Shown here: one piece after another, positions 15,117-23,089 of the stretch
Layout of the letters: the number at the start of each line of letters is the position of its first letter
How positions within the stretch are numbered: the stretch's first letter is position 1
DNA from: Oceanisphaera sp. IT1-181
Lineage (GTDB): Bacteria; Pseudomonadota; Gammaproteobacteria; Enterobacterales; Aeromonadaceae
Direction: 5' to 3'
DNA: 64,000 nt
Assembly: GCF_033807535.1 (NCBI RefSeq)
Contig: NZ_CP136856.1
Span: 2,351,001 to 2,415,000, forward strand
Program-made: the position numbers and the translations under genes
The notes under the pieces: generated by a model
Told to the model about the DNA's origin: nothing
What the model saw: only the letters and a program-made list of their open reading frames with translations
The model's database searches: none

Positions 15117-18040
15117 CTGCCCCTCTACTGCTGACCGGTGGCAGTTCAAACGATCCGAGTTTTAATCAGCCGCTACTCTATACCTTGCTCGCCGCCATAA
15201 ATAAAACCAATACCGACAGCCAGATCGGTATTGCCGTGTCTTTTATTCGTTACAGCGGTTGGCAGCTGTTGCATGACGCCCTGTTTGAAGCCTTGGCGCG
15301 CGGCGTAACACTGCACATCATCACCTCCGATTATTTAGACGTAACCGAGCCCGTAGCGCTACGTGAAATGATGCTATTAGCCGAACGCGGCGCCAACATT
15401 AAGGTTTACGAAAGTAACCGTAATGCGGGCTTTCACCTTAAATCCTATCTGTTTATTCACCAGCACAGCAGCCAGCACTTAACGGGGCTTGGACTGGTTG
15501 GCTCTAGTAATATCTCCCGCGCCGCCCTCACCGAATCACTGGAATGGAATTGGCAACTTAGCGTAGATGCTGAGCCTGATAGCCCAGCGGCGATCAGCTT
15601 ATTAGCTCTGCAAACACAGATGCAGCAATTGGTAAAAGATAAACGCGTAGTCGCTCTGACTCATGATTGGATTGACGGTTACCTTAAGCGCTATCAGCAC
15701 AGCTCGCTCACCAGCCTGCGCCTGATCACCGGTGATACCGACACGGATGATGAATTCTTACGCGAAACGCCATTGCCTAATGCAGTACAAGAAGAAGCAC
15801 TCGCCGCCTTACATAACAGCCGAAGTCAGGGTTTTAAGCGCGGCTTAGTAGTGATGGCCACCGGCCTTGGCAAAACTTGGCTGGCCGCCTTTGACGCGCG
15901 CCAGCTTCACGCCAAAAAGCTGCTATTTGTGGCGCATCGTGAGGAGATTATTCGCCAAGCCCAAGCGACATTTATTCGCATGAACCCCAAGGCGCACACC
16001 GGCTTATACAACGGCCAACAGCAGCAACAAGCCGACTGGTTGTTTGCCTCGGTACAAACTCTGGGCCGTGACGAGCATTTACAGAAATTTGCCCAAGATC
16101 ATTTCGATTACATCATCGTTGACGAATTTCATCACGCTACTGCGCCCACCTATCGCAAGTTACTGGATTACTTTAGACCGCGTTTTTTACTCGGCTTAAC
16201 CGCCACGCCTGATCGCACCGACCAAGCCGATATTCTCGCCCTGTGCGACGATAATCTGGTGTTTGAACGCGGACTGCGTGACGCCATTATTGATAAACAT
16301 TTGGTGCCCTTTATCTATCAAGGCGTATTTGATGAGTTTATTAATTACGATGAAATTCCGTGGCGCAACGGCTGCTTCGATCCACAAGCCTTAGATGCGG
16401 CTTTTGCCAGCCAAAAACGCGCTCAGCATGCACTGAAAAAGTGGCAAGAGTTTAAACAAAGTCGCACCTTGGCGTTTTGTATCTCCACCCGTCATGCGGA
16501 TTTTATGGCGAGTATTTTTAATGAGGCCGGCATTAGCGCCGCTGCTGTGTATGCGGGATCCGCTATGCCGCGTAACCAAGCGCTCAGCGAATTAGCGACC
16601 GGTAAGTTACAAGTCATTTTCTCAGTCGACCTATTTAATGAAGGCACCGACTTACCCGCCATCGACACTCTGCTGATGCTGCGCCCTACAGAATCGCGCA
16701 TTGTTTTCTTACAGCAACTAGGTCGCGGCTTACGCCTGTGTGCCGGCAAAACGCATCTAATGGTGGTCGATTTAGTCGGCAATCATAAGGCCTGTTTATT
16801 TAAGCCCGAATTGCTGCGTGAAATAACCCAAGCGAATAGCAGTGCCAACGGCTCAACAATGCCCAGCTTACCTGAAGGCTGCTTTATCAATTTAGAGCCG
16901 CAACTACTCCCACTGATGGATAAGCTACGCTACGGCGGACGCGTTAAAGTGGTCGATGATTATCGTCGTTTAAAAGATCAACTGGGTTATCGCCCCACGG
17001 CGGTACAAGCGTTTCAGGCAGGATTCGATTTTAGTAAAGTACGTAAACAACATGGCAGCTGGTTTGAATTGGTACTCAGTGAACATGATTTGAGTTCATC
17101 CGAAGTCATGGTATTAGATAAACTCAGAGACTTCTTACTGACCGGTATCGAAACCACCACCCTCACTAAGAGCTTTAAAATCATCTTGCTACAAGCTTTG
17201 CTAGAACTAGACGGCCTACGAACACCACCAACCTTGCAAGCGCTAGCCGAACAGTCTCGCTATGTGCTGGAACGCCATCCCGACCTATTACAGCTGGATT
17301 TACCTGCCGCACAACAGGCCATGAATGCCGAGTCAAAGACTTGGCTGACGTACTGGAAAAACAATCCGATTAAGTTCAGCAGCAACGGCAATAAAGACTC
17401 CCAAGCTGACTACTGGTTTGAGGTAGTCGACGAGCACTTCACGCCGCGCTTTATCTTGCCAGAAGATGAACTCGAAACCTTGCACTTAATGATGCAAGAG
17501 CTGGTCGACCTGCGCCTAGCAGAATATCGCCGCCGCAAAACAGAAGCGTTAGCGGGTATTAAGGATGCTTTTACTCGGGTAAAGCCCCATAAGGTAGTAG
17601 CTCCCCAAGCTGACATGATCGAACTGCCCTACTTTCCCAGCCTGCAAATCGCCTGCGGCCATTTTAAAACCGGCAACAGCGAAAATGCCGAACTCAAGGT
17701 CATACCCGATCAATACGGAACGCTCGATATTCAACGCCACTTTCTGGCTCACGCCAGTGGTAACTCCATGAATGGTGGCAAGCAGCCAATACAAGACGGC
17801 GACCTGCTATTACTCGAACAAATCAGCGCAAACAGTGCGGGCTCCATCAGTAATCAAACTATCGCTATAGAACAACAAGACGCCACCGGCGACGACCAAT
17901 ATCTGCTGCGCATCGTGAAGAAAAATCCAGATGGCAGTTACCGACTACAAGCCAGTAACCCAAACTATGAAGACCTCACCGCCACTGATGACATGAAGCC
18001 TTTTGCACGGTTGAAGGGCGTGATTAATGAAAATAATTGA
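15113..18040 (+). CDS. PLD nuclease - SF2 helicase - DUF3427 - S24 autoprotease fusion
   Basis: This 975-residue protein combines four parts. An N-terminal phospholipase D-like nuclease domain (about 1-200) has H108-L-K110 and GSSNIS. An SF2 helicase follows (about 230-560), with Walker A TGLGKT (K254), D337-E-F-H and QQLGRGLR. A DUF3427-type region spans about 590-830. The C-terminal domain (about 840-975) reads as a UmuD/LexA S24 peptidase: a Cys848-Gly849 pair in IACGHF like UmuD's cleavage site, S885 in ASGNSMNGG, QDGDLLLLE, and K936/K937 in LRIVKKN. PLD-helicase-DUF3427 proteins are known and linked to DNA repair or defence. The S24 tail suggests self-cleavage or RecA-type control, which is inference. 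It is coupled to the upstream methyltransferase. Confidence 0.88.
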   Translation: MTAPLLLTGGSSNDPSFNQPLLYTLLAAINKTNTDSQIGIAVSFIRYSGWQLLHDALFEALARGVTLHIITSDYLDVTEPVALREMMLLAERGANIKVYESNRNAGFHLKSYLFIHQHSSQHLTGLGLVGSSNISRAALTESLEWNWQLSVDAEPDSPAAISLLALQTQMQQLVKDKRVVALTHDWIDGYLKRYQHSSLTSLRLITGDTDTDDEFLRETPLPNAVQEEALAALHNSRSQGFKRGLVVMATGLGKTWLAAFDARQLHAKKLLFVAHREEIIRQAQATFIRMNPKAHTGLYNGQQQQQADWLFASVQTLGRDEHLQKFAQDHFDYIIVDEFHHATAPTYRKLLDYFRPRFLLGLTATPDRTDQADILALCDDNLVFERGLRDAIIDKHLVPFIYQGVFDEFINYDEIPWRNGCFDPQALDAAFASQKRAQHALKKWQEFKQSRTLAFCISTRHADFMASIFNEAGISAAAVYAGSAMPRNQALSELATGKLQVIFSVDLFNEGTDLPAIDTLLMLRPTESRIVFLQQLGRGLRLCAGKTHLMVVDLVGNHKACLFKPELLREITQANSSANGSTMPSLPEGCFINLEPQLLPLMDKLRYGGRVKVVDDYRRLKDQLGYRPTAVQAFQAGFDFSKVRKQHGSWFELVLSEHDLSSSEVMVLDKLRDFLLTGIETTTLTKSFKIILLQALLELDGLRTPPTLQALAEQSRYVLERHPDLLQLDLPAAQQAMNAESKTWLTYWKNNPIKFSSNGNKDSQADYWFEVVDEHFTPRFILPEDELETLHLMMQELVDLRLAEYRRRKTEALAGIKDAFTRVKPHKVVAPQADMIELPYFPSLQIACGHFKTGNSENAELKVIPDQYGTLDIQRHFLAHASGNSMNGGKQPIQDGDLLLLEQISANSAGSISNQTIAIEQQDATGDDQYLLRIVKKNPDGSYRLQASNPNYEDLTATDDMKPFARLKGVINENN

Positions 18041-18085
18041 GGATTACTTTTTGGAGTAAGAATTTCATTAAATAATTTTAAGTGT

Positions 18086-18829
18086 TCAGGATACAATACG
18101 ACCTACGCGAGTACGATCTACATCTTTTACTCGCTGAGAAATTTGATGTGATATGGCTTGTACTTGACCAAGCTCTAGCGCGCCAGCAAACAGATTAGGT
18201 AGTTGCTGCGATAACTGCGTTGAATTCATTATGTAGGGAAAAACCATTCTTTGTTTTAACTCTACATACCAACCCGGAATCACGAGAACACCCCCAACTG
18301 GTACATTAAAGCCAGTCGCTTCCGTCAACCATTTTTGTATACATTTTACATTACGCTGGGTTTGTAAAATTGGCTCACGCTCTACATGTCTAGGAAAATG
18401 CAGCGCATCGCCTTCTACTCTCACCTTGAACTGTTTGCTGCCATTCTGAAGCGGCTTTGATCGGCCTTTAGTCTCAATTACAAAAACACCTTTCGGGCTG
18501 ACTACCAAGTGATCGATATTGAATCCTTCAAAAGGGATATCGTGAAAAACACGATAAGGACGATCTGCTGGTCTAACTATCAGTTCAAGCTCTTGCCCTA
18601 CTGCCATCTCACATGCATAACCTAAATGCAGATAGTTCAGCTGTTTCGTTTTCTTAATTATTTTACGAATGTAATAAGCAACACAGAGTGTGATTAAAAG
18701 AATCACTAGCCCCCAGCTTATCGAAGCAACCTGTTTATCAAATATATTTTTTTGAATAAAAATAAGCAGAGGGACAATAGCTGTTAATACAGGAATCATC
18801 AGAAGACACTCCATCAGTTCCCAGTGCAT
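18086..18829 (-). CDS. Membrane-anchored NERD-domain nuclease-like protein
   Basis: The product is up to 247 residues. Two hydrophobic segments (about 8-27 and 36-52) precede a NERD domain with GYACEMAVGQELELI, FNIDHLVVSPKGVFVIETKG and a following beta strand. The D...ExK arrangement is the PD-(D/E)xK nuclease-like core. NERD domains are found with helicases and in DNA processing, but few are characterised. The start is uncertain: the ATG at 18829 has a weak ribosome site, while an internal ATG at 18799 follows GGAG. A 36-codon membrane peptide lies just upstream. The gene is convergent with the helicase gene. Confidence 0.8.
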   Translation of the reverse strand: MHWELMECLLMIPVLTAIVPLLIFIQKNIFDKQVASISWGLVILLITLCVAYYIRKIIKKTKQLNYLHLGYACEMAVGQELELIVRPADRPYRVFHDIPFEGFNIDHLVVSPKGVFVIETKGRSKPLQNGSKQFKVRVEGDALHFPRHVEREPILQTQRNVKCIQKWLTEATGFNVPVGGVLVIPGWYVELKQRMVFPYIMNSTQLSQQLPNLFAGALELGQVQAISHQISQRVKDVDRTRVGRIVS

Positions 18830-18899
18830 GTCGCCAATCTTTTTTTGTAACGAAAATCCAGGAGAACGTAGAAGATCTGTAGTTAACGGGCTGACTCGA

Positions 18900-19010
18900 C
18901 TAAGTGCTTCCTTTTTTTATGTATACCAATATACCTAGAATTAGAAATGTGGGAACGAATAGCAGAGCAAGAACTATTCCGAAAAAGTAAGCTGGTGACA
19001 ACCAATCCAT
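18900..19010 (-). CDS. 36-residue predicted single-pass membrane peptide
   Basis: This short frame begins MDWLSPAYFFGIVLALLF and ends in VYIKKGST. The middle, about 25 residues, is a continuous hydrophobic helix and the C terminus is positively charged, which is the shape of a small inner-membrane protein. An AAGGTG ribosome-binding site sits five bases before the ATG. It ends 70 bases before the membrane NERD gene on the same strand, so the two could be co-transcribed. I do not recognise the family. The rest of the 360-bp gap (19011-19189) is AT-rich, with a diverged ATTCAACATT repeat near 19140-19180. Confidence 0.5.
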   Translation of the reverse strand: MDWLSPAYFFGIVLALLFVPTFLILGILVYIKKGST

Positions 19011-19189
19011 GTTACACCTTATCCATATTTAATATTTATGATAATTAACAATACTTACTTTAACAAACTTTCATATATGTACCAAGATTAAGATTTTTTC
19101 ATAAAATATCTAGCTATAAATTTCGACTCAGAAACTCCATTAATTCAACATTAAAAATTCAGCATTCAACATTGCTCTTACATCGTGCA

Positions 19190-20614
19190 TTAAGGTATCA
19201 GCACTTCTGTATCAGGCAGTAGCGCTTGTAGCTTTTTCTGTAATACGGCTTTGGCTTGTGCTTCGCCGTGTACCAATCTTATTTGCTTAGGATGAGGCGT
19301 AATTGTGGTGGCAAATGCGATCAGAGCCGCCTGCCCTGCATGGGCTGAATAACCGCTGACTTGGTGCACCTTGGCGCGGATGGTAAAACGCTGGCCATCT
19401 AGCTCTACCCAAGGTTCAGCCGACGCTTGAGTTGGAATTTTGGCTTGAGCTTCATCAGCTAAGGCCGGAGTAAAGGGCGGGCCGTAGTCCAGTATCGCTC
19501 GCCCGGGTGTGCCTTCTGCTTGATAGCCCACAAACAACACATCGTTGCGGGCATCTTGCAGCAAGGCCTTTAAGTAGTTCACCACTCGCCCGCCGGTACA
19601 CATGCCGGAGCCGGCCAGTACGATATAGGGCTTATGATTGCGCGCCAAAAATTGCACCGCAAGCAGGTGATCTTGATGGCTGTCGATCACCGTCATTTGC
19701 TCAAACGCCAACGGATGACGCCCTTCGCGCAGCCGCGCTTGGGCTTCAAGGTTCCAGAATGGCTTTAGCTTGCGATACAGCTCGGTAAAGTTAGCCGCCA
19801 GCGGCGAGTCCACCACGATTTCTAGTTCATGCCAGGGTAAGCCAGAGGACACATTATGGTGACCGAACTCACTAATAATGCCTTCTATTTCATACAAGAG
19901 ATCTTGGGTGCGCCCTAAGCTAAATGCGGGGATCAAAAGCGTGCCGCCATCGGCCAGCGCATGCTCTATGGCCGCTTTTAAGCGCAGTCGTCTATCTAAG
20001 TGGTTATCGTGATCTTTATCGCCATAGGTGCTTTCGAGTACTAATACTTCAGCGCGTGCTGGCGGAAGTGGCGGCATGAGTAATGGCGAATGAGGTGCGC
20101 CTAAATCGCCACTGAACACTATACACTGGCTGGGCGTTGCGCATTCAACAAAGGCCGAACCTAAAATATGGCCGGCCCTTTGTAAGCGAATATTCAGCTC
20201 TATGCCTGCTATTGGCTGCCATTCGTCATAAGGCAGCGGCTTTAGTTGTGATTCCAGCTTCGCCAACACTCTGGCGATCAGCGCTTTATTTTTGGTAAAA
20301 CCAATTTTTAGCGCGTCTTCTAACATGGCCGGCAACAATAAGGCCGATGGTGCTGAGCAGTAAATGGGGCCGCTAAAGCCTGCTGCCAGTAAATAGGGAA
20401 TGCGCCCGATATGGTCGATGTGTACATGGGTCACGATTAAGGCGCGAATGTGGTCGATGGTAAATTCTATCTGTAAGTCGTCGCGCCGATCACGGCCTTG
20501 AAACAGGCCGCAATCTATTAATACGCCAGCCTCACCCACCTGCAATTCGTGGCAGGAACCGGTAACGCCCGCTACGCCACCGTGATGCAAAATCTTGATT
20601 TGCTGTTGCTCCAT
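19190..20614 (-). CDS. Metallo-beta-lactamase/beta-CASP RNA-processing-type hydrolase
   Basis: The 474-residue protein has the metal-binding THVHIDHIGR (about 64-73), the beta-lactamase-fold H in RAGHILGSAF, an FSGDLG segment, LESTYGDKDH, then a beta-CASP domain with PAFSLGRTQDLLYE and AGSGMCTGGR. The C-terminal RMMBL part has VSGYSAHAGQ, supplying the last histidine. This is the architecture of CPSF73-like bacterial nucleases acting on RNA (or DNA). The frame is open to 20683, but the ATG at 20614 has AAGGAG upstream and gives the family's normal N terminus. It sits alone between two NERD genes. Confidence 0.88.
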   Translation of the reverse strand: MEQQQIKILHHGGVAGVTGSCHELQVGEAGVLIDCGLFQGRDRRDDLQIEFTIDHIRALIVTHVHIDHIGRIPYLLAAGFSGPIYCSAPSALLLPAMLEDALKIGFTKNKALIARVLAKLESQLKPLPYDEWQPIAGIELNIRLQRAGHILGSAFVECATPSQCIVFSGDLGAPHSPLLMPPLPPARAEVLVLESTYGDKDHDNHLDRRLRLKAAIEHALADGGTLLIPAFSLGRTQDLLYEIEGIISEFGHHNVSSGLPWHELEIVVDSPLAANFTELYRKLKPFWNLEAQARLREGRHPLAFEQMTVIDSHQDHLLAVQFLARNHKPYIVLAGSGMCTGGRVVNYLKALLQDARNDVLFVGYQAEGTPGRAILDYGPPFTPALADEAQAKIPTQASAEPWVELDGQRFTIRAKVHQVSGYSAHAGQAALIAFATTITPHPKQIRLVHGEAQAKAVLQKKLQALLPDTEVLIP

Positions 20615-20699
20615 GAATGCACTCTCCTTATTGCACAAGCATGTGCTGATAATTAGCTCAATTGAATCCAATATAGTTAACAAAGTAGGAAAATGTTAA

Positions 20700-20860
20700 T
20701 GGAGTAGCGGCGTTTAGTGCTGCGCGCTAGGTTTTATACAATTCTAAGTACGTATGTGACCTGACAAGTATTAAAGCGCTAAGCGCCGAACTAATATATA
20801 AACACCGCCCTTGGTTTAGCTTGGTGCTAGGCCAGGGTGAGATCTCACACATTTTGCAAG
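20700..20860. repeat. Family D GGCGCT-rich stretches and unassigned AT-rich DNA
   Basis: GCGCTAAGCGCCGAAC and GGTGCTAGGCC-type motifs belong to the same low-complexity group seen at 13.8, 26.9, 35.3 and 46.0 kb. Between 20860 and 20995 I see nothing interpretable. Confidence 0.5.
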
Positions 20861-21008
20861 GTTTAATTGTATGGTTTTCATACGAATATAGAAGCTAATG
20901 ATCCTTCTTTAATCATGGGTTAGTATGCTGGTCGGGTGAATATCACCCAAAATATTATATTTGGTTGAAATATGAACAAAGTTAAATCCCGCCCTGGGTG
21001 CTAGGCGC

Positions 21009-21602
21009 CTGTCTCTTAGTCACATCTTTTTCTTGCCTTATAAGCAAACGTGAAGTGGACAGACTTTCTACTGTAAATAGGTATATCTCCCTTGTAGGTG
21101 GCAACTTGTTCGCCACGGTTTTGGATGTTGTTTAAACCATCCGCTGACGCGGACCGCCGAAGTCCTCTTTACCAAAGAGACGGGCGGCTATAAGCTCTGC
21201 TTCTACACATCCAACAGCGTGTGAAACGTACAACCCGACTGTTCAGGGTACATTATTAAAATCGACAGAAACTTGTGACTACCTGATTACCCACAAAGCT
21301 CAGCCATGTTTCAGAGAACTCAGCACCAATGAATTCAATAGGTTACAGGTAGGCACCGCCCCTTCGGTGAAGAATATGAGGCTCAGTTTGGTATTTCGAC
21401 CTTGTAGGGGCCCGTCTCTTCGGCGAAGAGGACTTCGGCCCGGTTTGGTGTTTGGGTTTAAATCTAAACCTCAGTAACAGCCAGCAGAACTGGCCTGCCG
21501 AAGTCCTCTTTATTAAAGAGACGGGGCAGCTACAAAGAACAAACCGAAACAGGGTGCGTTATGGCTGAGGTTCATACGTAATCAGGTGTGAATAAGAGAC
21601 AG
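21009..21602. mobile_element. MITE with Tn5/IS50-like ends and 9-bp target duplication
   Basis: The left end CTGTCTCTTAGTCACATCT differs at two positions from the Tn5 mosaic end. The right end reads inward CTGTCTCTTATTCACA. Perfect 9-bp duplications GCTAGGCGC flank it at 21000-21008 and 21603-21611. There is no transposase gene inside. Removing a second element inserted at 21282-21587 leaves about 280 bp with the same 19-bp end types, so it was a short non-autonomous IS4-family (IS50 subgroup) derivative. A family B repeat lies within it. Confidence 0.85.
21282..21586. mobile_element. CCTGATTAC-ended MITE inserted inside the IS50-like element
   Basis: The ends are CCTGATTAC and GTAATCAGG, and inner pairing extends to TCAGCCATG / CATGGCTGA. 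Flanks TGTGACTA (21274-21281) and TGTGAATA (21587-21594) are an 8-bp target duplication with one change. It is homologous along its length to the element at 52819-53107. It carries a family B segment (GTCTCTTCGGCGAAGAGGAC) but no gene. It landed inside the right terminal repeat of the IS50-like element. Confidence 0.8.
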
Positions 21603-21639
21603 GCTAGGCGCTTGGTGCTGCTTTAAATTTTCAGATCTG

Positions 21640-21712
21640 ATCACTATTTTTCCGTGTATCTCGTCAGCAAATAGTCGTGAGTTCCGTGGCGAAAATGCCT
21701 TGCTCTGTTAGT
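21640..21712. repeat. Family E block
   Basis: CACTATTTTTCCGTGTATC and GAGTTCCGTGGCGAAAATGC are the family E signature, also found at about 13.7, 45.97, 52.70 and 53.15 kb. Confidence 0.6.
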
Positions 21713-21726
21713 TTTCCAGATTGGTA

Positions 21727-22083
21727 TTATCTTCTTTTCGCTCTGGCTTGGCGTAGCGCTTTGCGCTCTTGTTTGTTGGGCAGGTGCTCGCGTTTATCAA
21801 GTTCGGTTTTTAGCTCGCGGTAGGCGCTTTGCCAAACGGTGGTGTCTTTAAAGCGGATGGGCGTGAACAGCGAGGCTTTATCTGCAATGGTGAGCGTGGA
21901 GGTTTCTGGGCACTTTAATAGTGCTTGGCGCCGGCTCATTAAAGTGCCGGTGTGCATCGCCTGCAGTTCGGCGAGGGTTTTCGGCTCGATAGTTTTAGCT
22001 TCGATACTTTTAGCTTCGATACTTTTAGCTTCAGTCGGTTTAATTGCAGGTGCTATGCCTTTAGCGTGGTTTACATCAGACAT
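21727..22083 (-). CDS. Hypothetical protein with N-terminal EAKSI repeats
   Basis: This 118-residue protein is of no family I recognise. The N terminus contains tandem pentapeptides (EAKSI, EAKSI, EAKTI, EPKTL), encoded by three 15-bp DNA repeats at 21986-22030. The middle has SRRQALLKCP and FTPIRFKDTTVWQSAYRELK, and the C terminus is strongly basic (KQERKALRQARAKRR). It is soluble, without a signal or membrane segment. It begins 36 bases after a membrane NERD gene on the same strand, with AGGAGAG as ribosome-binding site, so it is probably co-transcribed with it. A nucleic-acid-binding tail is possible but not shown. Confidence 0.65.
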   Translation of the reverse strand: MSDVNHAKGIAPAIKPTEAKSIEAKSIEAKTIEPKTLAELQAMHTGTLMSRRQALLKCPETSTLTIADKASLFTPIRFKDTTVWQSAYRELKTELDKREHLPNKQERKALRQARAKRR

Positions 22084-22119
22084 TGAGCTTAGGCTCTCCT
22101 GTTAAGTTAAATAGTGAGA

Positions 22120-22839
22120 TTACGCGCCTTTTAGTGCTGCGATATCGCTAATCAATTTAGCGTTATTAGCAATATCAAATTTGGCTTGGTAAGCATTGAT
22201 GTAGTTAACTATGTCTGCTCGGCCCATTACCGGTACGTTGGAGTCATTATCGATTTCTGCATCTACATCTTGATGGCTAAATAAGACCACGCCTTGGATC
22301 CAGGCGCGCGAGCCTTTGGCTTTTAAGTCTTTTGAAAGCAGCCAGACTAGGCGTTTAACTTGGGAGATGGGATTGCGCATGGTTTTTCCATATACGCTGC
22401 CGCCACGACTCGTCTTCTCTATTCGCCATTCTCGGTCTGTATCTGCCCCTCTAATGCTGCCACTGTTGTGTTTCACTTCAATCACAAACACCGCATTGGG
22501 CCCCGCCACTATGACGTCTGCTTCGTTAAAGCCGGTGCGCGATTTAGCATTGGGAAGATCAACTTGGTTATACACAGTAAAGGTGTCTGGCAGTGCACTG
22601 AGCAGGTCTATTACTAAGTCTTCACCCTCGGCACCGGCTAACAAAATGGGATGGCTTTTTTGCGACCACCAAGCAACGGCCGTAAGCAACAGCACTATAG
22701 GGGTGGCAGGCAGATAAATCGCCGATACCACAAACGCAATGCCCAGCCCAACCAGGGCCACGAGCGTGCGATTGGTATTTTTATACCCATGGGCATTCAG
22801 GGTTAATTTGTTTGCGGTAACGTAATCGAAATTAGCCAA
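22120..22839 (-). CDS. Second membrane-anchored NERD-domain protein
   Basis: The 239-residue product has two hydrophobic helices (about 25-42 and 46-60) followed by a NERD domain: GAEGEDLVIDLLSALPD, NEADVIVAGPNAVFVIEVKH with the D...ExK core, and SQVKRLVWLLSK. The start codon is TTG at 22839, supported by AAGGA eight bases upstream and no alternative ATG before the domain. It has the same architecture as the NERD protein at 18086-18829 but a different sequence, so this is a paralogous or convergent pair. It likely heads a two-gene operon with the hypothetical at 21727. Confidence 0.8.
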   Translation of the reverse strand: MANFDYVTANKLTLNAHGYKNTNRTLVALVGLGIAFVVSAIYLPATPIVLLLTAVAWWSQKSHPILLAGAEGEDLVIDLLSALPDTFTVYNQVDLPNAKSRTGFNEADVIVAGPNAVFVIEVKHNSGSIRGADTDREWRIEKTSRGGSVYGKTMRNPISQVKRLVWLLSKDLKAKGSRAWIQGVVLFSHQDVDAEIDNDSNVPVMGRADIVNYINAYQAKFDIANNAKLISDIAALKGA

Positions 22840-23025
22840 TACCTTAATCCTTGAATGATAATTTTTTGACGCTCAATAATAGCAATTTAAGCCGATGAGT
22901 AACATGCGCTTTGTTTGCTGGGTTAATCATCCTTTACTTGGCGCAATTGAACAATTAATACCGCACTTTATCTTGAGACATGATCTTAAAAAATGATCTT
23001 AAAGATCGGTACAAAATGGCCGCGC

Positions 23026-23058
23026 ATAAAAAAGCCGCCCAGATATTGGGCGGCTTAA
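23026..23058 (-). terminator. Intrinsic terminator after the YkvI-like gene
   Basis: On the minus strand, stem GCCGCCC / GGGCGGC with a seven-base loop is followed by six T residues, starting about 35 bases past the stop codon. Confidence 0.85.
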
Positions 23059-23089
23059 AGCGTACGACTGCATTTATGTGATACGCCGG

